DNA of 5,011 bases from an uncultured Porphyromonadaceae bacterium (GTDB taxonomy: Bacteria > Bacteroidota > Bacteroidia > Bacteroidales > Muribaculaceae), in assembly GCA_900549445.1 (NCBI GenBank), contig UROS01000167.1:1-5011 (forward strand), read 5' to 3'. The notes below the pieces were generated by a model. It ran no database searches. It had not been told where the DNA came from and saw nothing but the letters and a program-made list of their open reading frames with translations. The translations under genes were made by a program, and so were the position numbers. This document shows, one piece after another, positions 1 to 5,011 of the stretch (position 1 is its first letter; each line of letters opens with the position of its first letter).

Positions 1-20
1 CAGATGTGTATAAGAGACAG
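1..20. other. Untrimmed Tn5/Nextera adapter at the contig edge
   Basis: Positions 2-20 read AGATGTGTATAAGAGACAG, identical over all 19 bases to the hyperactive Tn5 mosaic end used in tagmentation libraries. The C at position 1 fits the last base of the read-1 side adapter arm, which ends in C, rather than the read-2 side, which ends in G. This is library-construction sequence, not part of the genome. Genomic sequence should begin at about position 21. Any reading frame that starts inside these bases (for example an ATG at position 6) is artificial. Confidence 0.97.
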
Positions 21-37
21 CTATTATTCCTGACAGC

Positions 38-730
38 ATGTTTGCTATACCGACATTCTCTGCACCAGGATTCCCAGCAAGATTTTACCCAAATACACAG
101 TATTATAAGCCTTATGAAAGTGCGGCCCTTAAAATCCCGTCATTATCACTTATCCCGGGGCAGTCGGATTTATATGGTTGGAGTAATGGTTCAATTATGG
201 CGGCAGGGACAGAAATGGATATGCCCGGATTGATGCATATACACAATGGCACCATTGGAGCCTTCCAAAATTATGAGAAGATAAGCCTTTACTTGGGAGC
301 AGAAGCGAATAAGTATGGATTTTATCAAGGGTTACATACCCAATACGGCCTAACGGGAAATTTATCTTATTACCTTTCTCCACATTTATCTTTTACGGCC
401 TATGGAACTTATTATTTCGGAGCACCACCTACTATGAACGGCGGCTTGCCTATGTCGCCCGGTATGCTGGGATATTATAAACGGTCAACATTCGGTGGCT
501 ATTTAAATTACCGAATCAACGATAAGTCTGGCATATTGGTTGGAGGACAAGCTGTTCAACAAACAGGAACACAAATATACCGATTCGAGCCTGTAGTTAC
601 CCCTTATTTTAAGGTTGGAAAAGTTGTCATCGGTTTACCTGTCGGTCAGATGCTTAACGGAATTATTCGAGAACAAACCGAAAGAAGGAGAAACAACAAA
701 CATTATCAAATACCACCCCCCAAACGATAA
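38..730 (+). CDS. Beta-rich exported or outer-membrane protein, 5' end incomplete or frameshifted
   Basis: I do not recognise a named family. The protein is 230 residues from the first in-frame ATG, and the frame stays open back to the adapter, so the true start is not in the window or is damaged. It is rich in Gly, Tyr, Phe and Thr, with many alternating polar/hydrophobic stretches (for example around residues 80-125 and 140-200), as in transmembrane beta-barrels or other surface beta-proteins. It ends in a basic, Pro-rich tail (PPPKR). In the +1-shifted frame, positions 21-35 encode LLFLT, like a signal-peptide core; joined to the MFAIPTFSA start of this frame it would make a good export signal ending near residue 9. 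By this reading the mature protein is nearly complete. The gene is visibly more AT-rich than the genes to its right (about 32% GC in the line at 361 versus about 65% in the line at 3361), which could mean a different origin. Export and barrel nature are inferences. Confidence 0.72.
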   Translation: MFAIPTFSAPGFPARFYPNTQYYKPYESAALKIPSLSLIPGQSDLYGWSNGSIMAAGTEMDMPGLMHIHNGTIGAFQNYEKISLYLGAEANKYGFYQGLHTQYGLTGNLSYYLSPHLSFTAYGTYYFGAPPTMNGGLPMSPGMLGYYKRSTFGGYLNYRINDKSGILVGGQAVQQTGTQIYRFEPVVTPYFKVGKVVIGLPVGQMLNGIIREQTERRRNNKHYQIPPPKR

Positions 731-769
731 TTCGTTTGTCTAATCGTTCAATCGGTTGATGCTTTGGGG
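718..769. terminator. Nested inverted repeats between convergent genes, possible weak bidirectional terminator
   Basis: CAAACGA (721-727) and TCGTTTG (732-738) form a perfect 7-bp stem with loop TAAT, which contains most of the stop codon of the upstream gene. A second, competing pairing is CCCCAAA (718-724) with TTTGGGG (763-769), which shares bases 721-724 with the first. Neither arm is followed by a proper T-run on the plus strand, so intrinsic termination is uncertain. The location between two convergent genes fits a transcription stop for both. Confidence 0.35.
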
Positions 770-772
770 TTA

Positions 773-1321
773 TTACTGTCTGCTGTAGCTTACAGACAGC
801 GTTGCGCCGTCGAGAAACCGGTTGGCGGGATCTGCCAGAAACTTACATAGCCGTGCAACGTCATCGGGACAAGCCTCTCTGCCGCTGTGCGGCCTGTTGT
901 GTGTCAGTGTTATGCTACATTTGTAATCGCTCCCATATTCGCCTACTGTAAGGGTTTGGGACTCGGGGTGATAAAGAATTACAACATCAAGGCCGTCCCA
1001 CACTTTTGCCGCATTTTGAATAAAATTCCCCGGATTTGACATTTCCTCTTCCGAGGCGGGGTAAAAACGTGAGCCGTTTTGTTGGGCAAACGATGCAGAC
1101 GCTTTCAGGTCAGTGTCGCAGAACGCCACTTTGCACCCGGCATTGCGAAATTCCGTCACTATAGCCTTACGCAAATCTGCTTTTTCAGCAGCAACAAACA
1201 CTTTGAGTTCCGGATATGAAGGGGAGTGGCGGATTTGGGGCGACGATAGTTTGCGATGTCTGCCGCTTAGTTTTCCAGAGCGGTATTCCTCCATTTTATT
1301 TTCGAGATAATTATCAGCCAT
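773..1321 (-). CDS. Degenerate short-chain dehydrogenase-like (Rossmann-type) protein
   Basis: The protein has 182 residues from the ATG at 1321. A TTG two codons further upstream is possible, but ATG followed by ADNYLENKMEEYR matches an N-terminal motif I associate with small Bacteroidales proteins. Residues 1-35 are charged and probably flexible. Residues 39-70 look like the beta1-alpha1-beta2 unit of an SDR fold (LKVFVAA...GCKVAFCDTD), with an acidic residue at the end of beta2 where NAD-preferring enzymes hold the ribose. Residues 109-117 (DGLDVVILY) resemble beta4. Residues 153-178 (DDVARLCKFLADPANRFLDG) match the usual SDR C-terminal pattern. Against activity: the TGxxxGxG loop is replaced by AAEKADLRK, no Tyr-x-x-x-Lys pair sits in place, and the protein is short for an SDR (about 250). 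A binding or regulatory role is possible. It is divergent from the TPR-PD40 gene and convergent with the gene to its left. The fold call rests on motif reading only. Confidence 0.8.
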   Translation of the reverse strand: MADNYLENKMEEYRSGKLSGRHRKLSSPQIRHSPSYPELKVFVAAEKADLRKAIVTEFRNAGCKVAFCDTDLKASASFAQQNGSRFYPASEEEMSNPGNFIQNAAKVWDGLDVVILYHPESQTLTVGEYGSDYKCSITLTHNRPHSGREACPDDVARLCKFLADPANRFLDGATLSVSYSRQ

Positions 1322-1342
1322 TTTCAATATGTTTTATCAGTG

Positions 1343-1374
1343 CAAAATTACCAATTTTAAAGAATAAACCGTAA
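1343..1374 (-). promoter_or_regulatory. Bacteroidetes-type promoter for the SDR-like gene
   Basis: On the minus strand TAATTTTG (plus positions 1343-1350) matches the Bacteroidetes -7 consensus TAnnTTTG. A TTAC (plus positions 1371-1374) lies 20 nt upstream, the normal spacing for the -33 element, although it departs from the TTTG consensus. Transcription would begin about 15 nt before the ATG at 1321. Confidence 0.55.
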
Positions 1375-1379
1375 CTTTG
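1348..1379 (+). promoter_or_regulatory. Bacteroidetes-type promoter for the TPR-floA-PHP cluster
   Basis: TAACTTTG at 1372-1379, followed by C, matches the Bacteroidetes -7 consensus TAnnTTTG. TTAC at 1348-1351 sits 20 nt upstream at the -33 position but is not the TTTG consensus. The start site would be near 1385, giving a leader of only about 10 nt before the ATG at 1397. This promoter overlaps the oppositely directed one, so the two probably compete for RNA polymerase or share control. Confidence 0.6.
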
Positions 1380-1396
1380 CGCAAAACAAACCGTAT

Positions 1397-2839
1397 ATGA
1401 GAATATTCTCCAGCATAATATTCGCCCTTGCCGTAGCCGTTCCGGCGCTTACGGTGAGTGCTGCCATTTCCGAATCGGAAGTTTCCGAGGCAGTTGCCGC
1501 CGCTAAGAAATCGCCCTCCAACCGCGCTCTCAACTTCGCAGCAGGAAACGCCCTGAAGGAAGCAGGACGCTATCGCGAGTCAATCCCTTTTTATCTCAAG
1601 GCAAACAACACCGCCAATCTTAAACTTGCCGAGGTTTATTTTCAGCTCTATGACTTCGACCGCGCTCAGGAGTATCTCGATAAATATGTAGCCAAACGGT
1701 CTAAGGCTGAAGCAGCAGCCGACGCCAACTTTCTTCCGTCGGGAGCAGTGGAGCCGGTTGACTGGACTGACTATCTCGCAGAGCGAATACTTACCGGGCG
1801 ATCAATGCTCGACCGGGTTGAAAAGGTGCAGATAATAGACAGTGTCAACGTTCCTTTTACAGACTTCTACCGGGCTATCCGTCTTGCCGCGCCTGCCGGG
1901 TCACTTCTGTCGGGCGAACAGATTGAAAATATTGTTGAACCGGAATGGCTGCGTCAGCACAGCGTGGAGCAGTTCAGCGATGCGGCCTACGTAAGCGAAA
2001 ACGGCGACGACGTAATCTGGGTCGGATCCGATGCCAACGGTGACCGTTCCACTATGTATGAGTCGGTGCGCCTTGTAGGTGGAAAATGGGACAATCCGGT
2101 GAAACTTTTCGACTATAATTCGATATTCGGCGAAGATTCCGGCTCGTGGATTGACTTTCCATTCCTTATGAGCGACGGAGTGACGCTATATTTCGCCGCC
2201 GACGGCGACAAATCGCTCGGAGGCCTCGATATATTCATTTCACGGCGCGACGAAGACGGTTTCCTCCAACCGTCCAACATAGGCATGCCCTACAACTCAC
2301 CCGACAACGACTACCTGTATGCCATCGATGAGGTAACGGGTACCGGCTGGTGGGTCACTGACCGCAATCATCTCGGCGACTCCGTGACGATTTACACGTT
2401 TATCCCGCAGGATCTGCGTATTAACTACCCCGTCGATACTCCCGATCTCGCTTCGTATGCCCGGGTCAGTTCCATAAAGTCTACCTGGCAGGAAGGTAAG
2501 GACTACGCCGACGTGCGCGCCCGGATTGAGGCGCTCGCCGGAAGCGGAAAGAGCCGCAGCCGGGAGAAATTCGCCTTTGCTATTCCCGGCGGAAGAATTT
2601 ATACGAAACTCGAAGATTTTAATAGCGACGATGCCCGTCAGGCATTTGTCCACTATCTCGTGGAGCAGAAAAAATTCAACCTCGACCGCGAAAAGCTCGC
2701 ATCGCTCCGTCTCTCTTATCACCGCGGCGACACCTCGGTGGCCGACGAGATCCGCAGCCTCGAGCGCGAGATAGAGCGGCAGCGCTCAGAACTCCGCAAG
2801 GAAGCCAACGGTGTGATTGAACTTGAAACAGGTAAATGA
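1397..2839 (+). CDS. Secreted TPR and PD40 (WD40-like) protein
   Basis: The protein has 480 residues. Residues 1-22 form a Sec signal peptide (basic start, hydrophobic core, cleavage likely after VSA); there is no lipobox cysteine, so it should be a soluble or peripherally bound periplasmic protein. Residues about 35-102 read as two tetratricopeptide-like helical pairs (NRALNFAAGNALKEAGRYRE and NLKLAEVYFQLYDFDRAQEY). Residues about 190-340 form a partial beta-propeller; the clearest PD40 signature is at 254-284 (FPFLMSDGVTLYFAADGD, then GGLDIFISRR), followed by NIGMPYNSPDNDY and the GWWVTDRN strand. Residues 410-470 are charged and helical, probably coiled coil. TPR plus PD40 is the arrangement of Bacteroidetes cell-envelope proteins such as the type IX component PorE, but those end in an OmpA-like peptidoglycan-binding domain that is absent here. 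It is first in a probable operon with floA (42-nt gap, no clear terminator or promoter between). The role is unknown; protein-protein scaffolding in the envelope is the likely kind of function. Confidence 0.9.
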   Translation: MRIFSSIIFALAVAVPALTVSAAISESEVSEAVAAAKKSPSNRALNFAAGNALKEAGRYRESIPFYLKANNTANLKLAEVYFQLYDFDRAQEYLDKYVAKRSKAEAAADANFLPSGAVEPVDWTDYLAERILTGRSMLDRVEKVQIIDSVNVPFTDFYRAIRLAAPAGSLLSGEQIENIVEPEWLRQHSVEQFSDAAYVSENGDDVIWVGSDANGDRSTMYESVRLVGGKWDNPVKLFDYNSIFGEDSGSWIDFPFLMSDGVTLYFAADGDKSLGGLDIFISRRDEDGFLQPSNIGMPYNSPDNDYLYAIDEVTGTGWWVTDRNHLGDSVTIYTFIPQDLRINYPVDTPDLASYARVSSIKSTWQEGKDYADVRARIEALAGSGKSRSREKFAFAIPGGRIYTKLEDFNSDDARQAFVHYLVEQKKFNLDREKLASLRLSYHRGDTSVADEIRSLEREIERQRSELRKEANGVIELETGK

Positions 2840-2881
2840 TCCGTTTTTATACGAAATAAACCAATTTTTTAAAATTCAGAT

Positions 2882-3853
2882 ATGGAATTAACAATCATTC
2901 TCCTCGTCATAGCGGCGATAGTACTGCTATGTGTGTTTTTCTACTACGTGCCGTTCTTCTTATGGATTTCAGCCCGGGTCAGCGGTGTGAGAATTTCGCT
3001 CATGCAGCTGTTTCTGATGCGTATTCGTCAGGTTCCCGCTACGGTGATAGTGCGTGCGCTCATAGAAGCCCACAAAGCCGGTCTGAACGATGTGACCCGC
3101 GATGAACTCGAAGCCCACTACCTCGCAGGCGGCAACGTTGAGAAGGTGGTTCATGCGCTCGTTTCAGCGTCGAAAGCCAACATTGACCTCGGCTTCAAGA
3201 TGGCCACTGCCATTGATCTCGCCGGCCGCGATGTCTTCCAGGCTGTGCAGATGTCGGTCAATCCAAAAGTGATTGAGACACCCCACGTGACAGCCGTGGC
3301 AAAAGACGGTATCCAGCTGATTGCAATCGCACGTGTAACGGTTCGCGCCAATATCCGGCAGCTCGTAGGCGGCGCAGGCGAAGACACCGTGCTTGCCCGA
3401 GTAGGCGAAGGCATCGTATCGTCGATCGGTTCGAGCGCCAGCCACAAGGAAGTGCTCGAAAACCCCGATAATATTTCCAAAGTGGTGCTCCGTAAGGGTC
3501 TCGACGCCGGAACTGCATTCGAAATTCTGTCAATTGATATAGCCGACATCGACATAGGCAAAAATATCGGCGCAGCTCTGCAGATTGACCAGGCTCAGGC
3601 CGACAAGAACATTGCTCAGGCTAAGGCTGAAGAGCGCCGCGCCATGGCAATCGCACTCGAACAGGAGATGAAAGCCAAGGCACAGGAAGCGCGCGCAAAA
3701 GTTATCGAGGCCGAAGCTGAACTCCCGCGTGCAATGGCCCAGGCTTTCTTAAACGGAAACCTCGGCGTGATGGATTACTATCGCCTTAAAAACATGGAGG
3801 CTGACACTTCCATGCGCAATAACATAGCAAATCCTCCCGTATCCGACAAGTAA
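2882..3853 (+). CDS. floA: Flotillin-like protein FloA (SPFH family, formerly YqfA/UPF0365)
   Basis: The protein has 323 residues, the usual length for FloA (about 330). FloA oligomerises in the inner membrane and organises functional membrane microdomains that gather signalling, secretion and protease complexes. Residues 4-29 are a strongly hydrophobic N-terminal membrane segment. The following part contains family-typical stretches: RIRQVPATVIVRALIEAHKA (about 47-66), the SPFH core with NPKVIETPHVTAVAKDGIQL (127-146) and RVTVRANIRQLVGGAGEDT (151-169), and ILSIDIADIDIGKNIGAALQ (215-234). Residues 238-288 are the flotillin-type Ala/Glu/Lys-rich coiled coil, ending in ELPRAMAQAF. The tail NGNLGVMDYYRLKNMEADT (291-309) is also typical of the family. 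The start is the first ATG before the membrane segment. No NfeD gene, the common partner of SPFH proteins, is visible beside it. A PHP enzyme gene follows after 4 nt. Identification is very secure. Confidence 0.97.
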   Translation: MELTIILLVIAAIVLLCVFFYYVPFFLWISARVSGVRISLMQLFLMRIRQVPATVIVRALIEAHKAGLNDVTRDELEAHYLAGGNVEKVVHALVSASKANIDLGFKMATAIDLAGRDVFQAVQMSVNPKVIETPHVTAVAKDGIQLIAIARVTVRANIRQLVGGAGEDTVLARVGEGIVSSIGSSASHKEVLENPDNISKVVLRKGLDAGTAFEILSIDIADIDIGKNIGAALQIDQAQADKNIAQAKAEERRAMAIALEQEMKAKAQEARAKVIEAEAELPRAMAQAFLNGNLGVMDYYRLKNMEADTSMRNNIANPPVSDK

Positions 3854-3857
3854 AGCT

Positions 3858-4682
3858 ATGCTTCGGGAAATAATATCATCAACACGAAACTATAATTTCC
3901 ACTCTCATACCCAGTTCTGCGACGGCCGCGCCTCCATATCCGTTATGGCGGAAGCGGTCGCCGCCGCAGGATTCACCCACTGGGGATTTACGCCTCACTC
4001 GATAGCTCCGATGCCAACGTCGTGCAATATGCACGACGCAGACTTGCCGCTTTATCTCGCTGAAATGAACAGGATAAAGGAGCAATACCGTGGCACGGTC
4101 TGCTTTTACACTTCGATGGAAATCGACTATCTCGGCTCCGGCTGGGGCGCGGCAAGCGGAGTTTTCGACGGCATTCCACTCGATTATCGTCTCAGTTCAG
4201 TACATTTTATTCCGTCGCTCAAAACCGGCGAAGAGGTCGACGTCGACGGGCGGCCTGAAGCTTTCGTAAAAAAGATGCATGAGCATTTCGACGGTAATAT
4301 CCGTTATGTGGTCGATACCTTCTATGCACGCTCAAAACAGATGCTTCAGGAAGGGAAATTCGACATAATCGGACATTTTGACAAAATCGGTTTCAACGCT
4401 TCTGTTTTCAGTCCCGGCATTGAGGATGAGCCGTGGTACCGCCGCCACATAACCGATATGACCGATCTCATAATCTCGTCGGGTGTGATAGCTGAAATCA
4501 ATACGAAAGCTTATATTCAGTCGCAGCGTCTCTTTCCGTCGCCGCAGTTCTGGAAACCGTTGATTGAGGCCCGGGTGCCTCTGATGGTGAATTCTGATGC
4601 CCATTACCCGGATCGTATCAATTCCGGACGGCCCGAAACCTTTGCGCTGCTCGAGAAAGCGGGATATCCGGTGCCATGCTGA
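3858..4682 (+). CDS. PHP-domain phosphohydrolase, histidinol-phosphatase type
   Basis: The protein has 274 residues, fitting the HisK/HisJ-type histidinol-phosphatase family, which removes phosphate from L-histidinol phosphate in the histidine pathway. The metal-binding set of the PHP fold can be followed through the protein: H15 and H17 with D22 (NFHSHTQFCDG), H47 (TPHS), E88 (SMEID), H116 (SSVHF), H173 (IIGHFDK), and D247 and H249 (NSDAHYP). Together these normally hold a trinuclear metal centre, so the enzyme should be active. GHFDKI and the E213-x-N215 of AEINTKA are typical of this subfamily. No signal peptide is present, so it should be cytosolic. The start lies 4 nt after the floA stop, which implies translational coupling and one transcript. 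No other his gene is in view. Many Bacteroidales carry the phosphatase activity in HisB, so this enzyme may duplicate that step or act on another phosphate ester; the exact substrate is inference. Confidence 0.9.
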   Translation: MLREIISSTRNYNFHSHTQFCDGRASISVMAEAVAAAGFTHWGFTPHSIAPMPTSCNMHDADLPLYLAEMNRIKEQYRGTVCFYTSMEIDYLGSGWGAASGVFDGIPLDYRLSSVHFIPSLKTGEEVDVDGRPEAFVKKMHEHFDGNIRYVVDTFYARSKQMLQEGKFDIIGHFDKIGFNASVFSPGIEDEPWYRRHITDMTDLIISSGVIAEINTKAYIQSQRLFPSPQFWKPLIEARVPLMVNSDAHYPDRINSGRPETFALLEKAGYPVPC

Positions 4683-4703
4683 CAGATCCGGTTCCCGCTT
4701 AAA

Positions 4704-4737
4704 TAAAAAAGCGCCCTCTGCTCACGCAGCTGACGCT
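4704..4737 (-). terminator. Rho-independent terminator read on the minus strand
   Basis: On the minus strand a hairpin (plus positions 4710-4737) is followed directly by a run of six T, the first closing the stem (plus positions 4705-4710), then ATTT. The RNA pairs AGCG with CGCU, continues with U-G and C-G, then tandem A-G/G-A mismatches, then CUGC with GCAG closed by a GUGA (GNRA-type) tetraloop. Read on the plus strand, the internal loop pairs poorly and there is no T-run, so it points to minus-strand transcription, possibly with some bidirectional stop for the PHP gene. No minus-strand gene is visible between here and position 5011. Confidence 0.65.
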
Positions 4738-4766
4738 CGGAATAATAATCATCAATTCTAATTATC

Positions 4767-4910
4767 GGTCTCTTATTTTCTCAAATACACACCGACAACG
4801 CAACTGTCGCCTTTGCATCCCCGCCATCCCCTTGCATATAGGAGAGACTTGTCGAGGAGGGAGGCTTCGGATTGTTGCCGAAGCCAGGGAGGCGGGAGAT
4901 GCCTCCGGCG
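4767..4910. repeat. GC-rich block of hairpins and short repeats, candidate structured RNA or extragenic repeat
   Basis: This island lies in otherwise AT-rich intergenic sequence. It has three perfect stems, each with a 7-nt loop: CGACA/TGTCG (4793-4797 with 4805-4809), GGCTTCGG/CCGAAGCC (4863-4870 with 4878-4885) and GGAGGC/GCCTCC (4888-4893 with 4901-4906). GTCTCT (4768-4773) can pair at distance with AGAGAC (4843-4848). CATCCCC occurs twice in direct order (4816-4822 and 4825-4831), and TTGCAT twice (4813-4818 and 4832-4837). Competing pairings exist: GGAGGC also occurs at 4860-4865 and TGTCG at 4850-4854. Upstream of the minus-strand terminator it could be the body of an unannotated minus-strand RNA of about 200 nt; equally it could be a dispersed extragenic repeat. 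No convincing protein is encoded: only an 18-codon ATG frame (4781-4837, minus) and a 53-codon TTG frame (4762-4923, minus). Confidence 0.5.
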
Positions 4911-4971
4911 GAATATCAGTCAAAGTAGAGAGTTATGAGATTAATGATTCTTATTTTGAGATTATGGAAAA

Positions 4972-5011
4972 ATGATTGTTATGAACTATGGTACTTACAA
5001 CTTCAAAATAT
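4972..5011 (+). CDS. Possible start of a plus-strand gene cut by the right edge
   Basis: An ATG at 4972 opens a frame that runs to the edge for 13 complete codons (MIVMNYGTYNFKI); an ATG at 4981 in the same frame could also be the start. It is preceded by the A-rich GGAAAA typical before Bacteroidetes starts. The product cannot be recognised from so few residues, and an open frame this short can occur by chance. The AT-rich stretch 4911-4971 would be its leader or promoter region, though I see no clear TAnnTTTG box there. Confidence 0.3.
   Translation, partial: MIVMNYGTYNFKI

Noticed and set aside
6..233. Open frame on the plus strand with a lipobox-like LTAC near its start
   Set aside because: Its ATG lies inside the sequencing adapter, and beyond position 60 it overlaps the much better beta-rich frame of the first gene. 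Only its first few residues may matter, as a displaced signal peptide.
1322..1327. TTG start two codons upstream for the SDR-like gene
   Set aside because: The ATG at 1321 begins the recognisable ADNYLE motif and leaves a normal leader after the TAATTTTG box.
2297..2722. 141-codon open frame antisense to the TPR-PD40 gene
   Set aside because: It lies wholly inside a confidently identified gene, has no recognisable motif, and long antisense frames are expected in GC-rich coding sequence.
2840..2881. Terminator or promoter between the TPR-PD40 gene and floA
   Set aside because: The 42-nt gap is AT-rich but has only a very weak inverted repeat and no TAnnTTTG box, so co-transcription is the simpler reading.
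3151..3561. Antisense open frames of 91 to 136 codons inside floA
   Set aside because: They overlap the strongly conserved SPFH core, are Ser/Arg-rich without family features, and mirror the codon pattern of floA.
4793..4910. CRISPR-like array or tRNA
   Set aside because: The repeats are too short and irregular for CRISPR, there is no spacer pattern, and no cloverleaf with T-loop and acceptor stem can be drawn.
4762..4923. Minus-strand TTG-initiated frame of 53 codons, plus an 18-codon ATG frame at 4781-4837
   Set aside because: Both run straight through the perfect hairpins and direct repeats, lack a credible start context and show no domain; the structure explains the sequence better than coding does.

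Overview
The window looks like one end of a metagenomic or draft contig from a member of the order Bacteroidales, possibly a Muribaculaceae-like gut commensal (the family is a guess). The evidence is a Bacteroidales-type FloA, a TPR/PD40 periplasmic protein of Bacteroidetes style, a short N-terminal motif (roughly ADNYLENKMEEYR) familiar from this group, no Shine-Dalgarno sequences, and TAnnTTTG promoter boxes. The first 20 bases are not genomic: positions 2-20 are exactly the Tn5/Nextera mosaic end, so the left edge is untrimmed library adapter.

Layout. (1) 21-730, plus strand: an AT-rich gene for a beta-rich, probably outer-membrane or exported protein. Its 5' end is lost or damaged at the contig edge, and a signal-peptide-like stretch lies one frame away. 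(2) 731-772: a convergent junction with nested inverted repeats. (3) 773-1321, minus strand: a small protein with the outline of a short-chain dehydrogenase fold but without the cofactor-binding glycines or the catalytic Tyr-x-x-x-Lys. (4) 1322-1396: a divergent promoter region with two TAnnTTTG boxes arranged symmetrically. (5) 1397-4682, plus strand: a compact three-gene cluster made of a secreted TPR-PD40 protein, the flotillin-like FloA, and a PHP-domain phosphohydrolase of the histidinol-phosphatase type. Gaps of 42 and 4 nt, with no strong terminator between genes, suggest one transcript. (6) 4683-5011: no complete recognisable gene. It holds a well-formed terminator hairpin pointing to the minus strand, a GC-rich block of hairpins and short repeats, and a possible start of a plus-strand gene running off the right edge.

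How the genes may work together: FloA would be an inner-membrane scaffold of functional membrane microdomains, the TPR-PD40 protein a periplasmic binding or scaffolding protein, and the PHP enzyme a cytosolic metal-dependent phosphatase. The shared operon is inferred from spacing; no direct functional link can be read from the sequence. The most unusual part is the right-hand intergenic region. A minus-strand terminator, whose RNA hairpin has a GUGA tetraloop and tandem A-G/G-A mismatches, has no matching minus-strand gene, and the sequence upstream of it on that strand is full of hairpins. It may be an unannotated structured RNA or a dispersed repeat.
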